Source: Nocardia sp. (GTDB taxonomy: Bacteria > Actinomycetota > Actinomycetes > Mycobacteriales > Mycobacteriaceae). From it: a DNA stretch of 64,000 bases. The position numbers were made by a program, and so were the translations under genes. Positions 1 through 8,332 of the stretch are shown one piece after another; the stretch's first letter is position 1; the number at the start of each line of letters is the position of its first letter. The stretch lies in contig NZ_JAODNK010000001.1 of NCBI RefSeq assembly GCF_025465275.1, positions 17,450-81,449 of the forward strand. The letters are read 5' to 3'. Under the pieces are notes generated by a model. That model searched no databases. It worked only from the letters and a program-made list of their open reading frames with translations, and had not been told where the DNA came from.

Positions 1-1182
1 AAGCGTGCCGAGCGCGAAAAGCAGTGGCGCTCAGGTGATCTGGACGTCGTGGCCGAGGTCGACGACGAGCAGATCGCGGAGGTGCTGGCCAACTGGACCG
101 GTATCCCCGTCTTCAAGCTCACCGAGGAGGAGACCACCCGTCTGCTCCGCATGGAAGATGAGCTGCACAAGCGGATCATCGGCCAGGAGGACGCGGTCAA
201 GGCCGTCTCCAAGGCGATCCGCCGTACTCGTGCCGGTCTGAAGGATCCGAAGCGTCCGTCGGGCTCGTTCATCTTCGCCGGTCCCTCCGGTGTCGGTAAG
301 ACCGAGCTCGCCAAGTCGCTGGCGAACTTCCTGTTCGGCGATGACGATGCGCTCATCCAGATCGATATGGGCGAGTTCCACGACCGCTTCACCGCCTCGC
401 GGCTCTTCGGTGCCCCTCCGGGCTACGTCGGCTACGAGGAGGGCGGCCAGCTCACCGAGAAGGTGCGGCGTAAGCCGTTCTCGGTGGTGCTGTTCGACGA
501 GATCGAGAAGGCTCACCAGGAGATCTACAACACCCTGTTGCAGGTCCTGGAGGACGGCCGTCTGACCGACGGTCAGGGTCGTACCGTGGACTTCAAGAAC
601 ACGGTGCTGATCTTCACCTCGAACCTCGGCACGTCGGACATCTCCAAGGCTGTCGGCCTGGGCTTCGCCCAGTCCAATGCCCAGGGATCGAACTACGAGC
701 GGATGAAGCTCAAGGTCAACGACGAGCTGAAGAAACATTTCCGCCCGGAGTTCCTGAACCGCATCGACGACGTGATCGTGTTCCACCAGCTCACTGCACC
801 GCAGATCGTGCAGATGGTGGATCTGATGATCGGCCGCGTCGCCACCCAGCTGCGCAACAAGGATATGGCGATCGAGATGACCGATCAGGCCAAGAGCCTG
901 CTCGCGAAGCGTGGTTTCGACCCCGTGCTCGGCGCCCGTCCGCTGCGTCGCACCATCCAGCGCGAGATCGAAGATCAGCTGTCGGAGAAGATCCTCTTCG
1001 GCGAGCTGAGCGCCGGTCAGAGCGTCCTGGTGGATGTCGAGAACTGGGACGGCGAAGGCCAGGGCGAGAACGCCAAGTTCACCTTCCACGCGAAGGCGAA
1101 GCTCACCAAGAAGAGCGACGCTGTGGAAGATGAGCCGGTTGTTGTCGCCGCCGGTGAGGCAGCTGCCGCCTCCGGCGAGTAA
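1..1182 (+). CDS. clpC: ATP-dependent Clp protease ATP-binding subunit ClpC (C-terminal part)
   Basis: This is the 3' part of the AAA+ unfoldase that feeds substrates to ClpP1P2; the 5' end lies outside the window and the frame is open from base 1. The visible 393 residues start at the end of the middle/linker region and contain the whole second AAA+ module. Walker A GPSGVGKT is near residue 94, Walker B VVLFDEIEKAH near 163, and the sensor-2 arginine segment GARPLRRTIQ near 310. The tail is Ala/Glu-rich and ends AAASGE, as in actinobacterial ClpC1. A strong intrinsic terminator follows 8 bp after the stop. In M. tuberculosis clpC1 lies close to mhuD, radA and kstR, as it does here. Identification is firm. 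Confidence 0.97.
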   Translation, partial: KRAEREKQWRSGDLDVVAEVDDEQIAEVLANWTGIPVFKLTEEETTRLLRMEDELHKRIIGQEDAVKAVSKAIRRTRAGLKDPKRPSGSFIFAGPSGVGKTELAKSLANFLFGDDDALIQIDMGEFHDRFTASRLFGAPPGYVGYEEGGQLTEKVRRKPFSVVLFDEIEKAHQEIYNTLLQVLEDGRLTDGQGRTVDFKNTVLIFTSNLGTSDISKAVGLGFAQSNAQGSNYERMKLKVNDELKKHFRPEFLNRIDDVIVFHQLTAPQIVQMVDLMIGRVATQLRNKDMAIEMTDQAKSLLAKRGFDPVLGARPLRRTIQREIEDQLSEKILFGELSAGQSVLVDVENWDGEGQGENAKFTFHAKAKLTKKSDAVEDEPVVVAAGEAAAASGE

Positions 1183-1189
1183 GCATTAG

Positions 1190-1230
1190 CCCGAAAGCCC
1201 CTCTCACACTCTGTGAGAGGGGCTTTCGGG
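1190..1230 (+). terminator. Rho-independent-type hairpin after clpC
   Basis: A perfect 19-bp stem (CCCGAAAGCCCCTCTCACA against TGTGAGAGGGGCTTTCGGG) with a 3-nt loop begins 8 bp after the clpC stop codon. There is no long U tract, which is usual for GC-rich actinobacteria. Confidence 0.9.
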
Positions 1231-1265
1231 TGTCCGGGGCCCGTATCGCCGCGCGGGGCACCCAA

Positions 1266-1317
1266 ATTGGGTGGGGGTTCGATCCTCGAATATTGGGTGG
1301 CGATTCGATGCCCGAAT
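1266..1317. repeat. Imperfect 26-bp direct repeat upstream of the dioxygenase gene
   Basis: Two adjacent 26-bp units (1266-1291 and 1292-1317) both begin ATTGGGTGG and end CGAAT, with 22 of 26 positions identical. They end 35 bp before the next start codon, so they sit where a promoter or operator would be. No known operator was recognised. Confidence 0.55.
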
Positions 1318-1352
1318 AGTCGATCCTCGGGGGAGTCGAACGAAGGGATCGC

Positions 1353-2147
1353 ATGCTTACCGACGATCAAGTGGAAGCTTTCATCTCCGATGGCTTCGTG
1401 AAAGTCGAGGGGGCTTTTCCGCGCGAAACAGCCGGGCGCGGCCGCGAAATCCTCTGGCGCGCCACCGGATGCGATCCGGACGACCCCGCCACCTGGACCC
1501 GATCGGTGATCCGCCTGGCCGACCACGCGGAGGAACCCTTCGCGCAGGCAGTCAACGCCCCGGCCCTCCTCGAAGCCTTCGGCCAATTGGTCGGCTCCGG
1601 CCGCTGGCTCCCGCGAAACAGCCTCGGCGGCTTCCCCATCCGTTTCCCGAGTTCCGAATCGCCGGGTGACGACGGCTGGCATATCGATGCGAGCTTCCCC
1701 GGCGACGGCCCCGCCGGCGACTACATCCAGTGGCGAATCAATGTGCAGTCGAAGGGCCGAGCCCTGCTGATGCTCTTCCTCTTCTCCGATATCGACGCAG
1801 AAGATGCCCCCACCCGGATTCGCGTCGGTTCCCACCTACGCCTTCCGAACGTCCTGGCTCCGTACGGCGAACCGGGCGTCAGTATGTCCGCGCCCGACCT
1901 CATCGAGACCTACAACGCCACAGCCGATCTGCCCCAGGCCCTGGCCACCGGCCGGGCCGGCGACGTCTTCCTCTGCCATCCGTTCCTTGTTCACGCCGCC
2001 CAACCCCACCACGGCCGCAATCCCCGATTTCTCGCCCAGCCCCCACTCCTGCTCCGCGAACCATGCGTCCTCGACCGACCGGATGATGTGTATTCGCCTG
2101 TGGAGCAGGCCATTCGGCGCGGACTGGACATTGGGGCCGTCCGCTAG
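1353..2147 (+). CDS. Phytanoyl-CoA dioxygenase (PhyH)-like protein
   Basis: This 264-residue protein resembles the Fe(II)/2-oxoglutarate-dependent PhyH family, which hydroxylates lipids and small metabolites. The sequence shows an HxD iron-binding pair (WHIDAS, His110/Asp112) and a distal segment FLCHPFLVHAAQPHHGRNPRF with several histidines and an arginine for the third iron ligand and 2-oxoglutarate. The ATG at 1353 has only a weak purine-rich ribosome site (GAAGGGAT). It stands alone between the clpC terminator and a VWA gene. The substrate cannot be deduced, and the match to PhyH is by motif order and overall length only. Confidence 0.75.
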   Translation: MLTDDQVEAFISDGFVKVEGAFPRETAGRGREILWRATGCDPDDPATWTRSVIRLADHAEEPFAQAVNAPALLEAFGQLVGSGRWLPRNSLGGFPIRFPSSESPGDDGWHIDASFPGDGPAGDYIQWRINVQSKGRALLMLFLFSDIDAEDAPTRIRVGSHLRLPNVLAPYGEPGVSMSAPDLIETYNATADLPQALATGRAGDVFLCHPFLVHAAQPHHGRNPRFLAQPPLLLREPCVLDRPDDVYSPVEQAIRRGLDIGAVR

Positions 2148-2226
2148 CGCCGCGAAAATCGGAGGCGGGGGTAGGGGTTCGGGCGTACGGTGGGTGAGGT
2201 TCGCGAGAGTCGTTCCGGGGGTTCGT

Positions 2227-2886
2227 ATGACAAATTCTGATCTGACGCTTATTGCTGTGCTGCTTGATCGTTCGGGGTCGATGCAGTCGATCAAAACCGA
2301 TACCGAGGGCGGGTTCGGCGCCTATATCGAGCAGCAGCGGGAGGTGCCGAAGCGGATCGAGGTGACCCTGGCTCAGTTCGATACCGAATATGAGCTGGTG
2401 TACGCGAATCGGCCGCTGGCGCAGGTGCCACCGCTGCAGTTGCAGCCCCGGGGGATGACGGCGCTGTACGACGCGGTGGGGCGCTTGATCACCGATGTGG
2501 GGAGCGAGCTGGCAGCGCGGGGCGAGGCGGATCGGCCGGGAACGGTCATTCTGGTGGTGCTCACCGACGGGCACGAGAACTCCAGCAAAGAGTGGTCGCA
2601 TGCCGCGGTGAAGGCGCTGATCACCCAGCAGCAGGACACCTACCACTGGAACTTCCTGTTCCTCGGGGCCAATATCGACGCCGTGGCCATCGGTACCGAT
2701 ATGGGCTTCTCGGCCCGTCAGTCGATCACGTATGCCGCTGCTCCGCAGGGTGTTTCCGGTGTGTTCCGCGCGGCCTCGGCCTACTCGGCGCGGCTGCAGG
2801 CGCCGCCGCCCGCTCCTGGTTCACCGGCCCCGCAGGATGCTGGTTTCACCGATGACGAGCGTTCCCAGTCGAATCCGGGTCGCTGA
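2227..2886 (+). CDS. von Willebrand factor A domain protein
   Basis: This 219-residue protein is almost entirely one VWA domain, a fold that binds a metal ion and mediates protein contacts. The MIDAS signature DxSxS is present near the N-terminus (LLDRSGSM), followed by the conserved threonine region (GMTALYDAV) and the aspartate segment VLTDGHENSS. There is no signal peptide or membrane segment, so it is probably cytoplasmic. The frame stays open far upstream, but the preceding gene ends at 2147 and the ATG at 2227 starts exactly before the first beta strand. The tail is proline-rich. Its partner is unknown. Confidence 0.85.
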   Translation: MTNSDLTLIAVLLDRSGSMQSIKTDTEGGFGAYIEQQREVPKRIEVTLAQFDTEYELVYANRPLAQVPPLQLQPRGMTALYDAVGRLITDVGSELAARGEADRPGTVILVVLTDGHENSSKEWSHAAVKALITQQQDTYHWNFLFLGANIDAVAIGTDMGFSARQSITYAAAPQGVSGVFRAASAYSARLQAPPPAPGSPAPQDAGFTDDERSQSNPGR

Positions 2887-2925
2887 CAAGGCTCGATACT
2901 GTTTACCGCCCTTGGCAGGTTGCCG

Positions 2926-3585
2926 CTATTGCCAGCCGGGGCGGACGAGGCCGGATTCATAGGCCAGGACCACCAGTTGGGTCCGGTCGCGCGCACCGAG
3001 TTTGAGCAGGATGCGGCTCACATGGGTGCGGGCGGTGGCAGGGCTCATGAAGAGACGTTCGGCGATTTCGGCATTGGTCAGGCCTTCTGCGACCAGTGCC
3101 ATGACCTCGCGTTCGCGGTCGGTGAGTTCGGTGAGGGTGGCGGGGGCAGGCTTGGCGTGTGAGGCGAATTCGGCGACGAGCCGGCGGGTGACGCTGGGGG
3201 AGAGCAGGGCATCGCCGCCGGCCACTACGCGAATGGCCCGCACCAGGTCGGCGGGTTCGGTGTGCTTCACCAGGAATCCGGTGGCCCCGGCGCGCATGGC
3301 CTCGAAGACGTATTCGTCGAGTTCGAAGGTGGTCAGCACCACCACCTTCACCTCGGAAAGTTCGGCGGCCGCGGCGATTTCGCGGGTGGCGGCCAGCCCG
3401 TCCAGTACCGGCATGCGAATATCCATGAGCACGACATCCGGGGTGAGTTCCCGTGCCAGCCGCACGGCCTGTTCGCCGTTGTCGGCCTCGCCGACAACCT
3501 CGATATCGTCCTGCGCGTCCAGTAGTGCGGCGAATCCGGCGCGCACCAGCGCCTGATCGTCGGCGATCACGACCCGAATACTCAC
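2926..3585 (-). CDS. NarL/FixJ-type response regulator
   Basis: This 219-residue protein has a receiver domain (residues 1-120) followed by a LuxR-type helix-turn-helix (about 150-215). The acidic pocket (IADD near residue 8), the phosphoacceptor Asp55 (VVLMDIRMP) and the switch/lysine region VLTTFELDEYV are all present, and the C-terminal segment LTDREREVMALVAEG is a typical LuxR domain. It lies 120 bp downstream of a DesK-type histidine kinase on the same strand, so the two form a two-component system. The neighbouring divergent ABC-2 exporter is the likely target. The response regulator is complete and shows no missing residues. Confidence 0.93.
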   Translation of the reverse strand: MSIRVVIADDQALVRAGFAALLDAQDDIEVVGEADNGEQAVRLARELTPDVVLMDIRMPVLDGLAATREIAAAAELSEVKVVVLTTFELDEYVFEAMRAGATGFLVKHTEPADLVRAIRVVAGGDALLSPSVTRRLVAEFASHAKPAPATLTELTDREREVMALVAEGLTNAEIAERLFMSPATARTHVSRILLKLGARDRTQLVVLAYESGLVRPGWQ

Positions 3586-3705
3586 GAAACCTCCTGTTGG
3601 GCTGCAGCTTCGCAGCTGCCGGGTCGATATGTCGAACCTACGCAGCCGGTTTCGGATGTGCCATCGCGGTGTGTCGTCCGAATGCGCTCGATCAGCACGG
3701 CGCGC

Positions 3706-4923
3706 CTAGGCAGCGGGTTCGGGGCGGGCCAGGTGAATGGGCAGGCGGGCTTCGACCCGGAAGCCGCCACCGACCTTCGGTTCGGCCAGCAGTCGCCCGC
3801 CCAGCGCGTTCGCCCGTTCGGTCATTCCGATAATGCCGTGCCCGCCGCTGGATACCCCTGTCGCCGCGCGCTCCGGCCGGGTGTTCTCGACGCACAGTTG
3901 CAGTCTGTCGACCGAATACCGCACTGTGACAAGCACACTCGCCCCTGGTGCGTGGCGCACCACATTGGTGAGCGATTCCTGCACGATGCGGGCGGCCGCG
4001 ACATCCACCACCGAGGGCAGGCGTTTCACCGGCCCGGTCACAATGGTGCGCACCTGCAGCCCGGCGGCACGGGCGGGCTGGGTGAGCCCGTCGAGATCGC
4101 TGATGCCGATGGTCGGTGTGGTGGGTGCGGCCACACTGCTGGTCCCGGACCGGATGGAGCGCAGTAGTGCGTGCACCTCGCCGAGAGCATCCTTACTGGC
4201 GGCCTTGATGGCGGCCAGCGCGGTCGCCGCCTGTTCGGGGCGCCGGTCGATGAGTTCCAGCGCCACCGAGGACTGCACATTGATGAGCGAGAGGCTGTGT
4301 GCGAGCACATCGTGCAGTTCGCGGGCGATGGTGAGCCGCTCCTCGCTGGCGCGCTGTTCGCGCTCGGCCTGTTCCCGGGCGCGTTCGGCTGCTTCGCGTT
4401 CGTGCTGCGCCTGTTCGCTGCGCTCGACTTCCGCTTCGCGCTGGTTGCGCGCCAGCACGGCCGCGCGCCGCTGCCGGATGCCCTCGGCGATCGCGGCGAG
4501 CACGATCAGCCAGGCCAGCAGTCCGAATTCCTGCCAGGTATCGGTGGGGTAGCCGCGCCATCCGGGCATCGGCCACACCATCAGCAGATATCCGAGCGGG
4601 ACGAAAGAGTAGGTGTACCAGCGTGATCCGATGACGCCCGCGGTGAGGAAGGCGATCACCAGTGAAAAGAAGATCGGTCCGTACCCGTACCCGATGAGTA
4701 CGTAGGCGGCGGTGATCGCCAGCGTCGCGTAGAACACCGGGTACGGATACCGCCGTCGTACCGCCAGTAGTAGCGCTCCGACGGCCAGTAGCGCGTATCC
4801 GAGCAGGTCGAGCTGTCGCATCTGCGGTTGGTGCTCGTTGGCCAGGGTGCCCGCACCGAGTTGGATCGCGGCCACCACCAGTGCGAGCAGCACATCCCAC
4901 CACCGTGCCGCACGAGTCTCCAT
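3706..4923 (-). CDS. Sensor histidine kinase, DesK/HisKA_3 type
   Basis: This 405-residue membrane kinase pairs with the downstream response regulator. The N-terminal third holds about five membrane helices (residues 10-150), followed by a charged coiled coil rich in Glu/Arg/Ala (about 160-200). The HisKA_3 phosphoacceptor segment TIARELHDVLAHS has its His near residue 204. The ATPase N box (VQESLTNVVRHA) and G box (GGHGIIGM) follow. I chose ATG 4923 over the upstream ATG at 4959 because the extra 12 residues are only basic and the membrane helix starts just after 4923. There is no extracellular sensor domain, so the signal is probably membrane-derived, as in antibiotic- or envelope-stress systems. 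Confidence 0.92.
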   Translation of the reverse strand: METRAARWWDVLLALVVAAIQLGAGTLANEHQPQMRQLDLLGYALLAVGALLLAVRRRYPYPVFYATLAITAAYVLIGYGYGPIFFSLVIAFLTAGVIGSRWYTYSFVPLGYLLMVWPMPGWRGYPTDTWQEFGLLAWLIVLAAIAEGIRQRRAAVLARNQREAEVERSEQAQHEREAAERAREQAEREQRASEERLTIARELHDVLAHSLSLINVQSSVALELIDRRPEQAATALAAIKAASKDALGEVHALLRSIRSGTSSVAAPTTPTIGISDLDGLTQPARAAGLQVRTIVTGPVKRLPSVVDVAAARIVQESLTNVVRHAPGASVLVTVRYSVDRLQLCVENTRPERAATGVSSGGHGIIGMTERANALGGRLLAEPKVGGGFRVEARLPIHLARPEPAA

Positions 4924-5048
4924 AGCTGAACGGTAGCGCCGTACGCGCCTCCGCGGCACTGTCTCGGCGGTAAATACGTCGAGATACGTATGCCGGATCG
5001 CGCTGTGCGGCGGATGTTTCCCCGCAGGTGGCAGCGGACTCTTGAAGC

Positions 5049-5945
5049 ATGAACGAAGCGATCGTCGAGACCGACCGGCTGACCAAACGCTACGGTTCGC
5101 ACACCGCCGTGGATGCCGTGAGCATGACTGTCCGCCCTGGTGAGATCTACGGCTTCCTCGGCCCGAACGGCGCGGGCAAGACCACCACGCTGCGCATGCT
5201 GGTGGGCCTCATCCGGCCCTCCGGCGGCACCGCGACGGTGCTCGGACAGCGCCCCGGTAATCCCGAAACCCTGCGGCGCATAGGCGTTCTCATCGAGGGC
5301 CCGGGTTTCTACCCCTACCTGTCCGGCCGCGACAACCTGCGCGTGCTGGCCAAGTACCGCGGTGTCGGCCGCGAAGAAGTGGAGCAGGTGCTGGCCCGGG
5401 TCGCCCTGGCCGGCCGCGGCAATGACAAATTCCGCACCTACTCACTCGGTATGAAGCAACGCCTCGGTGTCGGCGCCGCCCTGCTTGGCCATCCCGACCT
5501 GCTGATTCTCGACGAACCCACCAACGGCCTGGATCCGGCCGGTATGGCGGAGATGCGCGAACTCATCATCGGCCTCGCTGCCGACGGGCACACCGTCGTG
5601 CTGTCCAGTCACCTGCTCAGTGAAGTGCAGGAGATCTGCGATCGTGTCGGCGTGATATCCGGCGGCCGTCTGCTTGCCGAGTCCACCGTGCGCGAATTAC
5701 GTGGCGCGGCATCGCTTTTCCTGCGTGCCGAGCCGCTCGAACTGGCCTTCCCCGCGGTACGCGGGGTGGTCGGAGATCGGTCCGCACTGCTGACCGCCAC
5801 CGGCATCAGAGTTGATGCCGGTGTGGCAATGGCGCCCGCGGTGGCCCGTGCGGTGATCGGTGCGGGTGCGGATCTGCTGGAACTGCGCAGCGATGAAAAG
5901 TCTTTGGAAGAAGTGTTTTTCGAGATGACGGAGACGGCGAAATGA
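5049..5945 (+). CDS. ABC transporter ATP-binding protein (ABC-2 exporter type)
   Basis: This 298-residue nucleotide-binding subunit of a drug- or lipid-type exporter has Walker A GPNGAGKT (residues 38-45), the Q loop, signature YSLGMKQRL near 134, and Walker B LLILDEPTNGLDP near 157 followed by the H loop (SSHLLSE). The C-terminal about 80 residues form the extension seen in DrrA/CcmA-like exporters. Its stop codon overlaps the ATG of the permease gene (ATGA), so the two are translationally coupled. It is transcribed away from a two-component system with about 125 bp between starts, a layout typical of kinase-controlled efflux pumps. The substrate is unknown. Confidence 0.93.
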   Translation: MNEAIVETDRLTKRYGSHTAVDAVSMTVRPGEIYGFLGPNGAGKTTTLRMLVGLIRPSGGTATVLGQRPGNPETLRRIGVLIEGPGFYPYLSGRDNLRVLAKYRGVGREEVEQVLARVALAGRGNDKFRTYSLGMKQRLGVGAALLGHPDLLILDEPTNGLDPAGMAEMRELIIGLAADGHTVVLSSHLLSEVQEICDRVGVISGGRLLAESTVRELRGAASLFLRAEPLELAFPAVRGVVGDRSALLTATGIRVDAGVAMAPAVARAVIGAGADLLELRSDEKSLEEVFFEMTETAK

Positions 5946-6790
5946 CCGACCTGCTGGCAAGCACCCGGGCCGAACTGCTGCGACTGCGCAAGTGGCCCGC
6001 CTTCTGGATCGTGCTCGGAACCTGGATCCTGCTGAACCTGACCTTCGCCTACCTGTTCAACTACCTGGCCTACACCTCCGGCACCAGTACCCGAATGTCG
6101 AACGGTCAGCCCCGTGACGTACTGCTGCAGCAGATGCTTCCGAGCGCGGTGCCGGAGGTCTTCACCCAGGGCATGGCCATGTTCGGCGGCGCGCTCATGC
6201 TGGTGCTCGGCGCACTTGCCATCGGCAGCGGCTACGGCTGGGGCACCTGGAAAACCGTTCTCACCCAGGGCCCTTCGCGGTCGGCGGCGGTCGGCGGCGT
6301 GGTGCTGAGCCTGGCGGCGACGGTGGTCGCGCTGGTGCTGGTCGCCTTCGTCGTGGATACCGGAGTGGCGGCGCTCATCGCCTCGACGCAGGGCCAGTCC
6401 CTGGCACTGCCTTCGGCGGGCCGCATGCTGCTCGGAATCGTCTCTGGCACAGCCATTCTGGGTATGTGGACACTGGCGGGCGCACTGATCGGTGCGATTG
6501 CCCGGGGACCGGCGCTGGCTGTCGGACTCGGCCTGGTGTGGGTGCTGGTGGTGGAGAACCTGCTGCGCGGTGTGGCCGGAATCTTTTCTCCGATAAGGGC
6601 TCTCACCGATCACCTGCCGGGTACCGCCGCCGGATCGCTCGCGGGTTCACTGCGGACGACCACCGGCCCGGCCACCCCGGGCGTGCTGGACATCCTCACC
6701 CGAGCTGAGTCCCTGCTGATTCTCGCCGCCTATGTCGCCCTCTTCGTGGCGGGCACGGTCTGGCTGATCCGCCGCCGGGACATGGTCTGA
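5942..6790 (+). CDS. ABC-2 type transporter permease
   Basis: This 282-residue membrane subunit partners the ATPase upstream, with a 4-bp overlap (ATGA). About six hydrophobic helices are visible: near residues 20-40, 75-100, 120-145, 165-185, 190-215 and 255-275. A long extracellular loop follows helix 1. The N-terminal cytoplasmic segment is short and ends in LLRLRKWPAFWIVLG, a common start for ABC-2 permeases. There are no motifs that reveal the cargo. A hairpin 14 bp after the stop ends the unit. The gene order (kinase and regulator divergent from the pump) suggests inducible export. Confidence 0.88.
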   Translation: MTDLLASTRAELLRLRKWPAFWIVLGTWILLNLTFAYLFNYLAYTSGTSTRMSNGQPRDVLLQQMLPSAVPEVFTQGMAMFGGALMLVLGALAIGSGYGWGTWKTVLTQGPSRSAAVGGVVLSLAATVVALVLVAFVVDTGVAALIASTQGQSLALPSAGRMLLGIVSGTAILGMWTLAGALIGAIARGPALAVGLGLVWVLVVENLLRGVAGIFSPIRALTDHLPGTAAGSLAGSLRTTTGPATPGVLDILTRAESLLILAAYVALFVAGTVWLIRRRDMV

Positions 6791-6803
6791 GCGTCACACG
6801 GTG

Positions 6804-6835
6804 GATGCCGCCGCTGTCATGGCAGCGGCGGCATC
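6804..6835 (+). terminator. Hairpin after the ABC-2 permease gene
   Basis: A 13-bp perfect stem, GATGCCGCCGCTG against CAGCGGCGGCATC, with a 6-nt loop, lies 14 bp after the permease stop and before the next start at 6896. Confidence 0.8.
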
Positions 6836-6895
6836 GTGCTGGTGCGGGTGACCAATCCCGAATGAACCGCGGGGCGGCCGGTATCGTGCTCCGCC

Positions 6896-7342
6896 ATGGA
6901 CGTTGCGCCGATCCGGCCTCCCGATCTCTCCACGCGGCCGTTCTTCCTGGTCGCCGAGCGCATTATGGCGGCCTCGCCCGACGAGCTGTACCGCATGTGC
7001 ACCCGCCAGCTGAGCCTCTGGTTCGCCGATCCGGGTTCGGTGCTGTCCCGCCCCGCGGTGAACGAGCCGTTCTTCTTCACCGCGGGTGGCGGCCATCCGC
7101 ACTACGGCCGCTTTCTGCGACTGGAGCCCGAGCGCCTGGTGGAACTGACCTGGGTGACCGGCGCCGGCGGCACCGAAGGCGCGGAAACCGTGGTCACCGT
7201 GGAACTTTCACCCCACGGCGCGGGCACCGGCCTCTTGCTCACCCACGCTGGATTCCCCAATGCCGAGTCTCGCGACCGCCACGAACAGTCCTGGCCGGCA
7301 GTGCTCGCGCAACTTGACCAGCGCGCCGCCGCGGCCGTCTGA
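6896..7342 (+). CDS. SRPBCC (AHSA1-like) domain protein
   Basis: This 148-residue single-domain protein resembles the AHSA1/SRPBCC superfamily of helix-grip folds, which bind hydrophobic ligands. Supporting features are the early strand plus helix with RIMAASPDELYRM, the WFADPG segment, the central strand pattern GGGHPHYGRFLRLEP-ERLVELTW, and the C-terminal helix beginning about ESRDRHEQSWP. No catalytic residues can be assigned. The ATG at 6896 follows a spacer with a poor ribosome site (GGTATCGTGC). It may be co-transcribed with the downstream OsmC gene about 97 bp away. The function is unknown beyond the fold. Confidence 0.75.
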   Translation: MDVAPIRPPDLSTRPFFLVAERIMAASPDELYRMCTRQLSLWFADPGSVLSRPAVNEPFFFTAGGGHPHYGRFLRLEPERLVELTWVTGAGGTEGAETVVTVELSPHGAGTGLLLTHAGFPNAESRDRHEQSWPAVLAQLDQRAAAAV

Positions 7343-7439
7343 ACGGAGTAGGTTCGAGGCCGTCCGGCTGTCGGGGTTCGGGGGCGAAGCCCCGGAGAGT
7401 CCCGGGAGTTGGCCCACCCCATTCATTGAAAGGACAGTG

Positions 7440-7883
7440 ATGCCTACACGTACCGCGCGCACCGCTTGGACCGGCGGGCTGCAGGACGGCTCCGGTCAGG
7501 TCGAGCTGGTGAGCTCCGGCGTCGGCAAGTACGACGTCTCCTTCCCGAAGCGCGCCGCCGATAATGCCGACGGCACCACCAGCCCGGAAGAGCTGATCGC
7601 CGCCGCACACTCCTCCTGCTACGCCATGGCGCTGTCGGGGCAGGTCGGCGCGGCCGGCGGCACCGTGGAGAGCCTGGACGTCACCGCCGACGTCACCCTG
7701 GGCCCGGACCCGGCCGGTGGTTTTCGCATCTCCAAGATCAAGCTGACCGTGGTCGGCCGCGCCTCCGGCATCGATGAGGCGGGCTTCCTCGCGGCCGCCG
7801 CCGGTGCGAAGGCGGGCTGCCCGATCTCCAAGGCGCTCGCGGGCGTCGACGATATCGAACTGGACGCGACCTTCGAGTCCTGA
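7440..7883 (+). CDS. OsmC/Ohr-family peroxiredoxin
   Basis: This 147-residue thiol peroxidase of the OsmC family reduces organic hydroperoxides using two cysteines. Both are present in their conserved settings: Cys60 in AAAHSSCYAMAL and Cys127 in KAGCPISKAL. The residues before Cys60 (TTSPEELIAAAHSSC) are diagnostic of OsmC. The start is an ATG at 7440 preceded by AAAGGACAG; upstream in-frame codons have no ribosome site. A strong two-sided hairpin (7915-7945) separates it from the convergent mhuD gene. It probably serves oxidative stress defence in the cytoplasm. Confidence 0.93.
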   Translation: MPTRTARTAWTGGLQDGSGQVELVSSGVGKYDVSFPKRAADNADGTTSPEELIAAAHSSCYAMALSGQVGAAGGTVESLDVTADVTLGPDPAGGFRISKIKLTVVGRASGIDEAGFLAAAAGAKAGCPISKALAGVDDIELDATFES

Positions 7884-7914
7884 TCCCGGGCACAGGTTTT
7901 CGCTGCAACGCAAC

Positions 7915-7945
7915 AGGCAGTGCCGGTATGTCACCGGCACTGCCT
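7915..7945. terminator. Bidirectional hairpin between osmC and mhuD
   Basis: A perfect 13-bp stem (AGGCAGTGCCGGT against ACCGGCACTGCCT) with a 5-nt loop sits between two convergent genes, 32 bp after the osmC stop and 31 bp after the mhuD stop. Confidence 0.85.
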
Positions 7946-7975
7946 GCGTCGTCGGGTCCCGCGGTGGTGCGTCGA

Positions 7976-8290
7976 TCAGCCGTTCTTGCTCTGCACGTCG
8001 AGGACGACCTCGAACTCCAGCAGCGAGGCGCCGGTCGAGACCGGCTGCCGGTTCTCGCCGCCGGCGTGCGCGGTCCGGGCCGGGCCGTCACGCCAGGCCT
8101 CGAAGGAGTCGTTGGAATCCCAGTGGGTGACAACGAAGTACCGGTTGTCGCCGGAGACCGGGCGGAGCAGCTGGAAGCCGAGGAAGCCGGGGGAGTTCTC
8201 GACCGCGTGCGCGCGCTGGGCGAAACGCTTCTCCAACTCGGGGCCGGAGCCCTCGGGAACCTCGATTGCGTTGATCTTGACGACTGCCAT
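7976..8290 (-). CDS. mhuD: MhuD-type haem-degrading monooxygenase
   Basis: This 104-residue protein is very similar to M. tuberculosis MhuD (Rv3592). MhuD forms a ferredoxin-like dimer and breaks down haem to mycobilin and iron without releasing CO. The residues important in the mycobacterial enzyme are all at the same positions: Asn7, Arg26, Trp66 and the haem-ligand His75. The diagnostic strings VKINAIEVP, RAHAVENSPGFLGFQLLRP and GASLLEFEVVLDV are present. The start ATG at 8290 is set by this alignment. The gene is divergent from an alpha/beta hydrolase gene with only 42 bp between starts, the same pairing as Rv3592/Rv3591c. It should supply iron from host or environmental haem. Confidence 0.95.
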   Translation of the reverse strand: MAVVKINAIEVPEGSGPELEKRFAQRAHAVENSPGFLGFQLLRPVSGDNRYFVVTHWDSNDSFEAWRDGPARTAHAGGENRQPVSTGASLLEFEVVLDVQSKNG

Positions 8291-8332
8291 GCGCCCGAAT
8301 GTACTACGCGAATCGGACGTATCGTCGAAGCG

